Below, in pieces: positions 50,661 through 62,515 of a stretch of 64,000 nucleotides of DNA. A model generated the notes under the pieces. The model made no database searches, had not been told where the DNA came from, and saw only the letters and a list, made by a program, of their open reading frames with translations. The DNA comes from Sipunculus nudus (lineage: Eukaryota > Annelida > Sipuncula > Golfingiida > Sipunculidae). The stretch's first letter is position 1. Every line of letters begins with the position of its first letter. The stretch covers positions 97,705,642 to 97,769,641 of the forward strand of contig CM049306.1 in the NCBI GenBank assembly GCA_026874595.1, given 5' to 3'. The position numbers were made by a program, and so were the translations under genes.

Positions 50661-52414
50661 GATGGTGATCATAAAGTAATATTCTATGGCTCAATGTAAT
50701 ATATATATATAATTTAGCATCAGAGGAACATTGACCAATTGACTGTAAAGCGTAAGATAAAAATAAAATGATCCAGTGCATGTGACAATGAAGCCAACTT
50801 GACATTTATTCCCCTCCTCACCTGAAAGATCATGTGGGACAATACCTGGAACATTAACAGAAACAATGAAAATTCATAATAAAAATAAAAATGTGTCATG
50901 AAACAAAGACCCTTTCCTGGGTTATAAGTACACCAAAATTTATCATCCATCCAGCAAACCTGACATATATTCTTCCCTGACATATATTCTTCCAGCTGAA
51001 AGATTATATGGTATGATACCCGTAGGCTATATACTGAAACACTGACAGAATTACCCTTCACAAAGTGACACAAAGTAAGCAACAAATTGGTATGTGATGT
51101 AATTTGGCTGATGAAATCATGCTATAAATCTGGCATCTTATATAACCTCGATCAACTATAGATAATCCCTTGAACTAACATTAAAATGACCATAAAAGTC
51201 TGATCTTACAGCACACCGGCGGTTCATTTTGTTTGTATCCACATGTTTATAACATGTGTGGGTTCCCCCAATATAATTCAAACACATTCAACAAGGACAT
51301 CTGGTGGCAAGTCAGAGAAACAAGATTTTAACAAATGGCATTCTGCAAAAAGTTACCTTTCAACTTTTGCACAGATACAATCAATCACCTTCGGTTAAAC
51401 ATTGTTTGCATTAGTTATCATTGCTGTATTTACCAATAGCTTTTAGATAAACAAGCTCATACGTCCAGCACAGAAGTGTTATAGGAACTTTTCTTAACAG
51501 GAATTACTTGGAGTTCAATATGATCACAAAAATTCTATAAAAAAAGGAAAGTGAATTGCTGGCTTTAAATTATAATAAGGAAACAGCTCCTGCTCATGAC
51601 AGGAAACCTGGCAACTCTCAGCTACTTCAGTGACATCAATGTGTCTCTATGCTGGTATTAGCATGCCTGCTGGTGGTATATGCGAAATTGTACATCCAAT
51701 GGCACACCCCGAACTGGCACATGCCATGACAGTGCCTACGTGAGACTTGTGTAATTAAGTGTAGTATAGGAGCTCCAACAAAAGTAGCAAAATCCAAAAA
51801 TGAAGCATTTGCCAGTTTTATGCTTGATTCCTATTTGATCTGTTTTTTTAAAGCTTGGTCAATGGTCTGTTCTAGTGCTGATGATAACAATGATTCTTTA
51901 TCATGAAGTTGCCGGGATTTAAGGTTTCATATGCACCAACCAAAATATCATAACCTGTCATTAAGACTATCTTAATTTAACCAATTTGTTTTTGGAGGGA
52001 CTGGTATGAATAAAAGTGGACACCTGTACCTCCTGGAGGCTAACAAGTTAAGCACTAGACTATACCTTGGCCTACCCCATCTTATCTTCTAAATACTCTT
52101 TTACCCCTTTTCTACAATTTGCTCCCTCATCATGATAAATAAATTCTTCTTAAAGCCAGCATTTAGCAGATATGTATGTAAGAACATTTCCTGTCCCAGA
52201 CTGTCTGTAAAATCTGCCAATACTGGTTTGAATTTTTGTGTAATAACAGTGAGCCACACCCATACAAATTGAATTAATCTCATATGAGTTCAAAGGCTCT
52301 TTGCTATCAAAGTACCACAGCTAGGTGGTGGTGTCAAGTGAAGCAAGAATAATACAAAAATCAAAACATGTTAGGTAAAACGGCCAGTGTTTTAGAGAAC
52401 GTCTGATTCATTTG
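50661..52414. other. non-coding stretch
   Basis: The 121-codon minus frame at 50720-51085 contains an 18-base tandem duplication (CTGACATATATTCTTCC twice near 50960-50995) and no recognisable domain. 51600-51720 is less AT-rich; open segments there are at most about 49 codons. Confidence 0.4.
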
Positions 52415-52610
52415 TCATGACACCAACCTAACTTTACCATGGATTGGCTCCAGATAAAAAGAAATCCTGGGGAGTGACAGATCCCCAGGGTGGTTTCTGT
52501 ATTGATCTCTTTTGGATGTTCTCCAGGCAGGATATGAACCGATGTTGCACTCAGGGCTGCGGAGTCTGCAGTTTAAGGTATCACTTTGCATGAACAGCAT
52601 AAGCTATTGT
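52415..52610 (-). mobile_element. tRNA-derived SINE-like element
   Basis: Read on the minus strand there is an A-box-like TAGCTTATGCTGTTCATGC (near 52600) and a B-box CGGTTCATATCC (close to GGTTCRANNCC), followed by a body that includes GGGGATCTGTCACTCCCC, a hairpin. Box order and spacing fit a pol III SINE or a tRNA relic. The minus frame here is not a gene. Both ends are uncertain. Confidence 0.4.
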
Positions 52611-53996
52611 GACCTCAATGGATGATACAGCTCTGAACTTGAAGATTATTTACTGGCTTGTCCTCAAATGCTGGTTCCCCTAAACAATTAGTATGCACTC
52701 GGTAGGGTTCCACATAACAGTGTAGATGTTCACTGACTTAACTGGACTGGTGACGCATCACATCACCTCATTATCTATATCTCTCCACCAGTGATCTTAT
52801 ATGAAAGTCAAATTTCTCATATATAAAACATTATGTAAGGGCACAAATGTCATGTTAAATTCCCCTTGGTACACCAGTACCAAAAGAACAAATATGGCTT
52901 ATTGTTTTCACAAGTTTACCTAAGGGAAAAGTGAGCAGAGTGCAAAGGTGTCATTATTTTTTTCATGTGTAAAAACATTTGCTAATTTATAAGAGATCTG
53001 TCTTTTTGTACTATCTGCAATAATTGAGTAATAATCAATGATCATAAACAACTGCACAATATTCAACAAAAAGCCACTCCAATATTAGGTTGTTAAATGT
53101 TATTTTTGCATGATTTTTACACTCTTTCATGCTCCATTAAAATAAGAAAATACCTGGGTATCAAGTCTTAATAAAATGAGAAACTGATTTATTACTGGAA
53201 AGAGCCAGCTTATGAAAGAAGTTGAAAATCATGCAAAAACTAATTTAATTACTTTTTATGATTTAATTAACATTTAATGTAGTTGTGTGCATTTTTTTAA
53301 TTTATTTTCAATTTATGTTGATGTGTAAGGAATTTTCAGGGTGTATATGTTACAGTGTACATGGGTATCCAGGCGAGTTCCAAACTCAACCAGTTAACTT
53401 GGAAATGCATAGGTCAACTAGTTGAGACAGGCATCCTCATGCAAACTGGTAAACATCAGTTCACATGGGAACTGACATCTCAATGGCTGACATTAGAATT
53501 TCTATCTCAACTAGTTGACTTGTGTTGACATTGGCATATCCTGAACTGAAATAACTAGCTCACTTTGGAATATCCTTAAATTCACTATTTTACTTTAGAA
53601 TATCTAGATGATTCAACTATTTTATTGTTTTCTCCTTATAACATTAATACAAATGTGTTTCACTGATAAGGGGCTAATTTCATATTTTTTTTGTTATATA
53701 AATCATGTAACACACAGTTTTATTTTGTGCTATACTGAAAGCCCTTAATGCTCTTTTAAGGGTTGTTACTGCCTAAAGGTCTTTCATTACTCTGTGCATT
53801 ATAACTGTGTATAATAATCTAAACAATGAATGTAAAATAGAACACATAATTTAAGTTGTGTATCAACAAGGGTGGCATTACCTACAGTTTAAACTTAAAT
53901 GCCTGCTATATGATCAATATGTCTATCAAATTTATTGCTACTACCACCAGTGATCAAGCAAAAGATACATCCTTTCAAAGTAAACTTTAAAGGTCA
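52611..53996. other. AT-rich non-coding stretch
   Basis: No gene or mobile element recognised. 53370-53570 repeats phrases such as CAACTAGTTGA and CTCAACCAGTTAACTTGG, an irregular GTTGA/TCAAC-rich patch. Confidence 0.4.
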
Positions 53997-54254
53997 AATC
54001 CATCCATAACAACTGAATATATTGCATTCAAAAGGTATATATGCAGAGAGACATGCACCAATAACATGGACAACTAAAACATTCACATTTACATGGTCCT
54101 CTCTACTCACAGCAGAGGACAAATTAGGATATCTGTTCAGGTATAAGAAACCTGGTTCCTCAGCAATCTTGAAGTAACTGTTTGGTAAAGGCAGACATAT
54201 GAGAGTTCTCTGGAAACTGGGTACCAGTTGAGATAGGGGCCGAGTACATCTGGA
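53997..54254 (-). CDS. candidate exon, RET-like cadherin-like domain
   Basis: An 86-codon open segment on the minus strand lies between in-frame stops. It reads ...YFKIAEEPGFLYLNRYPNLS... and later ACLSAYIPFECNIFSC. Order and spacing resemble the first cadherin-like domain of the receptor tyrosine kinase RET, which has VPSF, then G-L-L-Y-L-N-R, an SS pair, and EC-x4-C; here there are VPSF, GFLYLNR, SS and EC-x4-C. A strong donor GTGAGT at 54115-54120 would end the exon after GLSSA-type residues, at 54121; a possible acceptor ATCCAG gives an upper end at 54249. Problems: the donor conflicts with reading on to EC-x4-C, no other RET exon was found, and the position would be inside MON2. It may be a pseudo-exon or chance similarity. 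Confidence 0.25.
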
Positions 54255-55804
54255 TTACCATATATCATTCAATAAATTAAATAAAATTTTAGGATAACAA
54301 TTCAGGAAAAAAAGTGGTTACAGCTGTCTGGGTGTTTGTGGTCAAATTACTCACTGTTCTCTGATGAAAAAGTTACACTCTGCTGGAGAGGAAATGTGTG
54401 GCCCAAGACCAGATAGAAGACAAAATATGGTTAGCACGATTATATTACACATTCAGGGGCACACAAATTGTCTGGCTGGATGTCATCTTACAGAAAAAGA
54501 GTCTGAAATGGCTCAGTTATTAGGTGTTCAGTTCATTACATTCTCAGCTGTTACATGCCAGTTGGCAGGCCACAGTTCAGGAGAGTGACCTAATTGTCAA
54601 TGCTTATTGGTTCAATTGGGGATCACAGTTTTTAAGCATGCTTCACTGTAGATTCACATCATGAAATGATTTTAAAAACGGAGTCTAGTCCCGAATACTC
54701 CATGATGATCATCCCTTGCATTAAATTTACTGAGAGCTGAATGTACTATGATGAATTTTAAATACTGTGCATGCCCAGTAAAATCAAGTTTGATGCAGTC
54801 AAAGTGATCTTGTTTCTGGCTGAAGTAGAAGGCCAAATACATTTACATCTAGACATGGGGTAATCGTAATCAGTAATCTTGATTCATAAACTGATAACAA
54901 TCAATGTAAAACTACAGGTACATCTACAAGTACTACTTATAAAAAATTTTATCATACATGCTTTCATTTCACATATATACCAGTATTAGTGCTATGTTTG
55001 TACTAAATACACTAACTGTATATACAGATAAATATATAATTTCAACAAGTAAGGTCACAGTAAATCACTGAAGGTAAACACGGGCAAAACCACCTATGCT
55101 CCATTTTGATGATATTATGTACCGAAGGTGGGAACAGTTAACATGAACTTTTGCAAAAAAAGAATATGTTGTTTTCTGCATGAGCTAAAAGAAATGAAAC
55201 CAAAAATTTAGACAAAAGTTCTATGAAAAAAGAACCTTGGTGCTTCAATGCTGGTATTATATCCAGGTCACTGCATGCAGATTTTACTGAACTATCTTTA
55301 TGGTTTTGTCTTTTATTTGCTTATGTTTATGTTTCTGTCACTGTTTAATGCTGAGAGATGTTGGAAAATGGCATTGTAATGAAATTACAGGAAATTCAAA
55401 ACAAAACAAGGACCTGCATGTCACAGCGCTCAGCTGAAACTGATTCTGAGAATATTTGTGTTGACTGTGCACTTTTATGGACAACTTGAAAGTTGCAGGA
55501 GCCTCTCATAATCACAAACATGTATTTGTAAAAGATTCATTATTTCAACTGAGTGACTGTAATATGCATGTAAATATTTCCACTGGGAACATACAAAAAA
55601 TTGTAGAATAATAGACATGATCTGAAGCATAATAATACGCATTTAATTTATTAACAGAAATAAAATGCTGTAAAAAAATAAAATTTTCCATTTTCAAATT
55701 AGCACAAACTAAATTAATAAGCAAGTTAAAACAAGCTAAATAGGTATTCACTGGATCTGCACTGTGAAATATATGAAACTTGAAGCCTGAAACCATTTAA
55801 CGAT
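54255..55804. other. AT-rich non-coding stretch
   Basis: No gene recognised. A strong minus acceptor (CACACATTTCCTCTCCAG) and a GTGAGT donor near 54355 bracket a 28-base segment, too short to judge. The plus frame at 54364-54588 is not recognised. Confidence 0.4.
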
Positions 55805-56275
55805 ATACAATTAAATCTAAGTTGAATATAGATATATGCTTGAAATAAGCTCTTGAGTTAAACAAAGTCATCATGTTAAGTGGGTAAATGTATTTCCTGA
55901 TTATTGACAATATTTGGGCCGTAATTTCAAAGATTTACGCTATATTGATCTATTTCTGGCATGTATATAGGAAATATATGCAGGAATGGTTATTTCAAAT
56001 ATGAATAGATTAACAACAGCAGATTTCAATGAGGGTAGTTTTGAAGTGTAACAAAAGGTTTTTACTGGAAAACCAAGGTTCTTCCTGAATTCCTTAAAGG
56101 AACGAAGTCGCAGTGACCCAGTTTCAGGTATGGTAAGAGTACTAATGGATATCAAACTCTATGGCGAATTTTGGATTTGTAAGTCATCGGTTTCAAAATA
56201 TGCCAGGATGGACTGCCGACGGACATAGGACCATAAAGCTTAGTGCCTGATAGTCAGTTGAGCTAAAAATCAGGC
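55805..56275 (+). repeat. dispersed repeat block A, copy 1
   Basis: Contains ATACAATTAAATCTAAGTTG, TTTCTGGCATGTATATAGGAA, AAAGGAACGAAGTCGCAGTG and the terminus AGTCAGTTGAGCTAAAAATC (some quoted in part). The same order of phrases recurs at 60330-60715 and 61010-61530. The frame at 55940-56155 is part of the repeat. Confidence 0.75.
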
Positions 56276-56559
56276 TTGGCTAAACAACCATCTTATTCCA
56301 AAACAGACTGAGGGAAATGAGAACACAGAGAAGATATGCTCAAATCTTCTTTTGCAAGAAAACAATAAATATTTTATATAAATTATACATGTCAGTAGCC
56401 ACTGACCTTTCATCATGTAACCATTTCTTCCTTATTAGATTTGCAACCTATTATTCATCTTTACGTATAACTGAAACAAGTGACCCATGGGTCATGACGC
56501 TCAGCCAACTGACATGTTTTTTAATATTAAAAAAATCGTAAAAAATAAAAAATACAGGT

Positions 56560-56990
56560 GGCACCACCAGTCTGCAGAAACTGATGAAACACTGCATGAT
56601 CAATATCCATGCAAAGAATCATGGTGATCAATGCATTAGTTGTTCAGATACTTGAGCTTTTGTATCAAATTTTCTATTTTTCTGGGGGGGGGGGGGGGGT
56701 ACTTGGAAGCCCCATAGCTCACAGGTTTTGGGTAACAGAGACCTAATTCCAGGTTTCCAAGGAGATTTTTCATGGGTCTCCCTTCATGTCAAGACAGAAG
56801 ATTCTAAGTCCAGTCATCAAGATTTGTGCCCTATTAACAGATGACTGAATCTTTTAAGGTCTAAAAAAATAGAGAAAAAAATCGTAAAAAAATCGAAAAA
56901 TACAGGTGGCCCCACCAGTCTGCAAAAACTGATGTAACACCCCATGATCAATATTCATGCAAACAAGGGACCTATGGGTCACGGCGCTCA
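56560..56990 (+). repeat. repeat block B, two copies, with a G16 tract
   Basis: ACAGGTGGCACCACCAGTCTG at about 56555 and ACAGGTGGCCCCACCAGTCTG at about 56903 begin two copies (core GGTGGCACCACC, a 12-base palindrome in the first). Following phrases are AAACTGATGAAACAC, CATGATCAATATCCATGCAA and ATGGTGATCAATGCATTAG. A run of 16 G lies at 56684-56699. Further copies are at 61500-62510. Confidence 0.8.
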
Positions 56991-57639
56991 GCTGATCATG
57001 ACTGAACTATAAATGTATCACCATTTCGATACTATATTTAGTCGACAAACCTTATGAATATCATGGACCTATTAGGCTATTATAAAGGAATATAATGTAA
57101 TATGCGAGTAAATCATGTATGAAATTACCTGACTGATGGATTAATATGGAGTAAATATAGTGGTTTATTTTTTATTTATTTGGGAGCTGTTGAAAATAGC
57201 AATATATTTGAGCAAATATGAATGCAATGACAGTACACTAAGCAGTGGTAGAATGATGATAAGGCTATTTGTTGAAGGATCTATAGTGTATAGAAGTCCG
57301 CAAGATTTCAATTTGACATATATCATGTTATTATTAACTATGCTGAAGAGTGGATTTATGAATTGTGACTGTATGACATGATATCTCTTAGGTCTTGACA
57401 AGGTACATTATATTGATGCCCACCACATCTACATATTACACAATATTGACATAATTTCTGGCACGTACATAGGCAACAAACAGTTATACAATATATAAAA
57501 ATATGAATATATCTGATTCAACTTGTTCTCGTTTACTGAGGCTGACATTGGGACGGGGTTCGGAGAAGGAAACAGTGTGGGCAGCAAGGAGGGTTGGATG
57601 TAGAGAGAAAAGGAGATAGAGAGAGAGGGAGGGAGCATT

Positions 57640-58160
57640 CAACAGTACTTAAACACCTGGAAGGTTAAAATCTAAAATATTATGAAATGTAGATAAAGTC
57701 TGAGAGAAAGAGGTAATCTAGGCTATGGTTGGTTGATATGATTGAAGAAATTGTTGCAAATAATATTTTAAGATCTGACCTTGCGCTTTCATTGGATACC
57801 TTTTTGACAGGCTGTTGACAGTTCAACATTTTACACATTTGTCTAATGAGATCCAATTTTTTAAATTTAAACTTGAATTAAACAGTTTTTTCTATTTTAT
57901 GATATGTATACAGTTGCTATAAAATCCCCACTCCACAGGCGGAAGGACTTGATGGAGGGGGGGGGGGTTACGATGGGAGTTACAACGCCTCTGTCTCTCT
58001 GTATATATTTTCTTCAAATTATTAAATTTTATGCTATAGCAATAGCACTATTGTTGACAGTGCGAAGGAGCAAGGACTTAGTGGGGTGGGGGAAGGGGAT
58101 GGTGGGAGTTACAATACCCTTCCATATACGTACAGGATATGAAATTTAATTAATCAGAGC
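57640..58160 (+). repeat. repeat block C, copy 1
   Basis: Shares with 58730-59220 the ordered phrases AAATCTAAAATA, TGGTTGGTTGA, GAAATTGTTGCAAATAATAT, TTGACAGTTCA, TTTACACATTTG, GTATACAGTTG, a G11 tract (57957-57967) and ATGGGAGTTACAAC. Non-coding. Confidence 0.75.
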
Positions 58161-58439
58161 TTACAGGAAAAAAAAAGTTTATTCATAATTATTAAATATT
58201 TAAAACGGGCAAGAAAGCTAGAGAAACAAAGCAAATAATTTTAATTCCCATTCTTCTGAGCCAGGAAATTATGAACAATTTTTACATAAATTCCCTTTTT
58301 TATAACATCATTTTTTTCCAGGTTTGAAAATGTAACTATACATTTAGAGTATAACATATATATGTGAATATTTCAGTTGATTCACATTTCTTAATTGCAT
58401 CAACATATATATCTAATAAATTAGGTTTATAGTACCTGT

Positions 58440-58560
58440 CAACATAATGGGGTGGAGGGAGGAAGGGAGGCATAGGGGTGAGAGAGAGAGAAAGAGAGAG
58501 AGAGAAAGAGAGAGAGAGAAAGAGAGCTAGAAAGAGAGAAAGGGAAAGAGAGAGGAGAAA
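58440..58560 (+). repeat. GA-rich microsatellite
   Basis: GAGAGAGAGAAAGAGAGAGA-type purine tract from about 58478 to 58558, preceded by GGGTGGAGGGAGGAAGGGAGG (quoted in part as GGAGGGAGGAAGGGAGG). It forms the end of the 153-codon minus frame at 58527-58988, which is therefore unlikely to be real. Confidence 0.9.
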
Positions 58561-58729
58561 GGCTCTCTGGTAATTACTGCCTGACCCAGCCTGACCCAGA
58601 CACTCACAGAAGCAGTGACAAGGAGTGAAGGTGTTATGTAACAGCCTGGAACACTGTTAACCAATGACTTGATGTAAACATTCAAGACATGGTGCTTTAA
58701 ATATGGCTCACTGTGCTCAGCTGAAGTTG

Positions 58730-59220
58730 GCCTTGAAGGTAAAAATCTAAAATAATAATGGAGATCAAGTCTAAGATGAAAAGGTAATATATGCCATGGC
58801 TGGTTGACATGATTGGTTTGTATTGATGAGTGAGAAATTGTTGCAAATAATATTTTGTGACCAAACCATGCATTCTCTAATGTCAAAATTGAAGCATGTG
58901 AGCAGTTTGTGAACATAAGATGTATATTATTACCATGATCATTGGCTGGCTTTTTGATAGTTTGTTGACAGTTCAGTAGTTTACACATTTGCTCAATTGG
59001 ATCTATTTTACATAATATATATTATTAAATATATGTATTTTTATTTTATAAAATGTATACAGTTGAAATATAACTGATGTCTCCAGTCCCCAGATGCAAG
59101 AACCTGGTGGTGGTGGTTGGGGGGGGGGGGGGGGGCTGGAATGATGGGAGTTACAACATCTCTGTATTAACATAGTGTATATACATATAGGATTTCCACT
59201 TAATTCAACAATACTTACAA
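58730..59220 (+). repeat. repeat block C, copy 2
   Basis: Diverged duplicate of 57640-58160 with the same phrase order, G17 tract at 59119-59135 and ATGGGAGTTACAAC. A shorter relative with a G16 tract lies at 59480-59740 and another poly-G piece at 59945-59955. Confidence 0.75.
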
Positions 59221-60209
59221 GATTAAATAGTCCATTCACAATTACATAATATTTAAAAAAGGACAGACAGACTGTTAGACAAACAAAGCTGATAATATAT
59301 TTTAATATTTTAAAGTTTTTCATCTGCAATATTACACATCTGAATACATAAGTTGCTTTCAAATTTCAGACTTTAATGGCTTAAATCCATACACATACAG
59401 CATATGAAAGTTATTTCAACAGTGCTTAAAGGAAAAATTTCATAATTAGTATATATATTTAATGATAATTAAGAGATGATGGACAGACAAGAGCTGATCA
59501 CTTTATGTTCCATTCTCCTGGGGCAAGAATATGTTTCAATATTAGATCTTAATTTTTTCTAATCCAATTATCTTTCAAATTGAAAAAATTGTACACATTT
59601 GCAATAATAACTAATGTCCCAGTGCACAGGTGACAGTGAGGTGCTAAGGATCAATGACAGCTGGGGGGGGGGGGGGGGAAGAGATGGGATTAACAACACT
59701 TTTGCATAAACATTCAGGGCAAACAAAGCCTGATCTCCAATTCTGCTGAGGCTCGAAAATAATGAACACATGTTTGTATTAGATCCTCATTTTTTTATTT
59801 TAAGTTTAATTTGTATACATTTCCAATATAACATATATTTCTGAACATAAACGTTGATTCATAATTCTAAATTGCATCATCATAAATCTCAATCTTGTCA
59901 TGTAACACCACATCATGCATACAAATGTATATTTATATATTCATGGGGGGGGGGGAAGGGGTGTGATATGAGAACAATTGTACACCTGTCACAGCAGGGG
60001 ATCTCCCCCAGTGACTGAAACAAATCAGGAACCCTGGCATAGCTGACTTCCAGTGACCTGGAGTGGCCTACCTGCATCTGGAACAAAGCAAGTGACTACA
60101 ATAGACCTCAAGATAAAATTCAATAACTAGCCTAATTTTCAACCTTTTAGTTTCAAATTTCAGATTTAAACACATTAAATACTTATGTTTACATTCTAAG
60201 AAAATTAAA

Positions 60210-60715
60210 TCAACAGTACTCACAGGGAAAAAATGTGCCATGGTCAAAGTTGGGTAAAATTTCAGGTACTGATTTTATGTTTATGCTAATAACTTATAAA
60301 ATTTACAAAATACAGATCTAATTTTGGGTATACAATTGAATCTTAATTAAACAAAGTTATATACTTAAAAAAAATTCTCTAGCTTCAATAATTTTCATGA
60401 AACCTGAGTAAATATTTTTCCTGATTTTTTACAAAGTCAATTTTGTTTGGGCACATAACTTAAAACAATTACGCAATACTGACATCATTTCTGGCATGTG
60501 CATAGCGAATGTATAGAAAAATATGTATATTATATATGATCAAAGTCAGATCAGTGGTTTTGATACTAGGCAGTCCTGAAGTGTAACAAAGGGTTTTTAA
60601 TGAAAAAATGAGGTTTTTCATTAATATCTCGAAGGAATTAAGTTCTGGTGACCAAACTCTTGGCATGGTAGGGGATTTTGGAGACATCTTACTGTATGCC
60701 TAATTTAAGGAACTT
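60210..60715 (+). repeat. repeat block A with leader, copy 2
   Basis: Leader AACAGTACTCACAGGGAAAA and GTGCCATGGTCAAAGTTGGG, then TATACAATTGAATCTTAATT and TTTCTGGCATGTGCATAGCG, ending near GGAATTAAGTTCTGGTGACC. The next copy follows about 680 bases on. Confidence 0.75.
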
Positions 60716-60889
60716 AGAGCTGAAGCTGGGAAGCTGAGCTCTAGCAAACTGCATAACACTAGGTTGATGTAAACAATATGTGACATGGTGCTTGAAAACT
60801 TGAATAAAATCTACAGTTTTTGATCAACTGGTTTCAAATTTTATATGTTAACAGTTGAAATGCTAACAAAAACATGCTTTGAAAATTAA

Positions 60890-61530
60890 ATCCACAGCAG
60901 TTACAGGAAAAAAACGTGCCATGGTCAATGTTGGGCAAAGTTTAAGGTACCAATTTTTTATTTTTGCTAATATTTCCAAAAAATTAAAAGATTTTGATCA
61001 AATTTTGGGTATACAATTTAATTTTGATAGTTATATTAAAAGTTATATTACTGGAAAAAAAGTGCTTAGCTTTAACAAGTTTTGTGTTAAGTGATCAAAT
61101 TTTTTTCCTGATTATTTACAAAATGCATTATGTTTGGGCCCATAACTTTTTTAAATTATATAATACAGACCCAATTTCTGGCATGTACATAGGAACCATA
61201 TAGAGGATTATTTATGGTAAATATGAGGAAAAACAGATGAGTGGTTTTGATATTAGGAAGTCCTGAAGTGTGAAAATAGGATTTTAATAAAAAATTAAGG
61301 TTTTTCCTTAATTTCTCAAAGGAACGAAGTCGCAAAGACCCAGTTTTCGGCTTGGTAGGAGATCTTGGGGACATCTAACATTATGCTGAATTTTGGATTC
61401 CTAGGTCTTACGGTTTCAAAACGTGCCACATCTACGGACGGACGGACGGACGGACAGACGGACGGAAGACGGACAATGGACCACGACTATAGCTCAGATG
61501 ACTTATAGTCAGCTGAGCTAAAAATCATGG
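60890..61530 (+). repeat. repeat block A with leader, copy 3, with (GACG)n
   Basis: Leader GCAGTTACAGGAAAAAAACG and GTGCCATGGTCAATGTTGGG, then TTTCTGGCATGTACATAGGA, AAAGGAACGAAGTCGCAAAG, a (GACG)n microsatellite at 61435-61475 and the terminus AGTCAGCTGAGCTAAAAATC. The frames at 60879-61203 and 61156-61374 are repeat translations. Confidence 0.8.
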
Positions 61531-62515
61531 TGATCAATGCATTAGTTGTTCAGATACTTGAGCTTTTGTATCCAATTTTTCATTATTCAAGGGGGTTCTT
61601 CGGAGCCTCATAGCTTGAAGAATATGGGTAACAGAGACCTAATTCTAGGTTTTCAAGGAGACTATTCATGTACCTATCTGGATATAAAGTTAGGATTTTC
61701 CAGGTCCAGTGGTTATGATTTGTGCCCTGTTTACAGATGACAGCATCTTTTAAGATCTCAAAATAGAGGAAAAAAAATCATTAAAAAATCGAAAAAATAC
61801 AGGTAGCTCCACCAGTCTGCAGAAACTGATGGAACACTCCATGATTAATATCCATGCAAATAATCATGGTGATCAATGCATTAGTTGTTCAAATACTTGA
61901 GGTTTTGTATCCAATTTTTCATTATTCTGGGGGGTACTTCGGAGCCCCATAGCTGGAAGAATATCAGTTACAGATACCTAATTCCAGTTTTCCCAAGAAG
62001 ACTTTTCATGGACCTCTCTGGATGGAAAGTGAGAAGATTCCAGGTCCAGCGATAACCATTTGTGCCCTGTTAATAGATGACCGCATCTTTTGAGGTCTCA
62101 AAAATAATGAAAAAAAAACATAAAAAAATAAAAAAAATACAGGTGGTGCCACCAGTCTGCAGAAACTGATGAAACACTCCATGATCAATATCCATGCAAA
62201 GTATCATGGTGATCAATGCATTAGTTGTTCAAATATTTGAGCTTTTGTATCAAATGTTTCATTATTCTGGGGGGGGGGGGTTACTTCAGAGCCCCATAGC
62301 TGGAAGTATATGGGTTACAGAGACCTAATTCCAAGTTTCCAAGGAAAATTTTCATGGACCTCTCTGGATGTAAAGTTAGGAGATTCCAGGTCCAGTGGTT
62401 ATGATTTGTGCCTTGTTAACAGACAGACAGCTGGATGGCCAGATGGCCTGACAGACGACGGACAAAGAGTAATCGCTACAGCTCAGATGACTTACAGTCA
62501 GCTGGGTTAAAATTT
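61531..62515 (+). repeat. repeat block B, three further copies
   Basis: ATGGTGATCAATGCATTAGT starts near 61527, 61867 and 62206; ACAGGTAGCTCCACCAGTCTG and ACAGGTGGTGCCACCAGTCTG occur near 61799 and 62138 (core GGTGGTGCCACC). Period is about 340 bases. Each copy has CTTGAGCTTTTGTATC and CGGAGCCCCATAGCTGGAAG-like phrases. A G12 tract lies at 62269-62280. The last copy ends in GACAGACGACGGACAAAG and TACAGTCAGCTGGGTTAAAA. Confidence 0.8.

Noticed and set aside
50720-51085. 121-codon minus-strand frame
   Set aside because: Contains a small tandem duplication, aromatic-rich AT-type composition and no domain; no splice or start support.
58527-58988. 153-codon minus-strand frame
   Set aside because: It spans a duplicated non-coding block and ends in a GA microsatellite; no recognisable domain.
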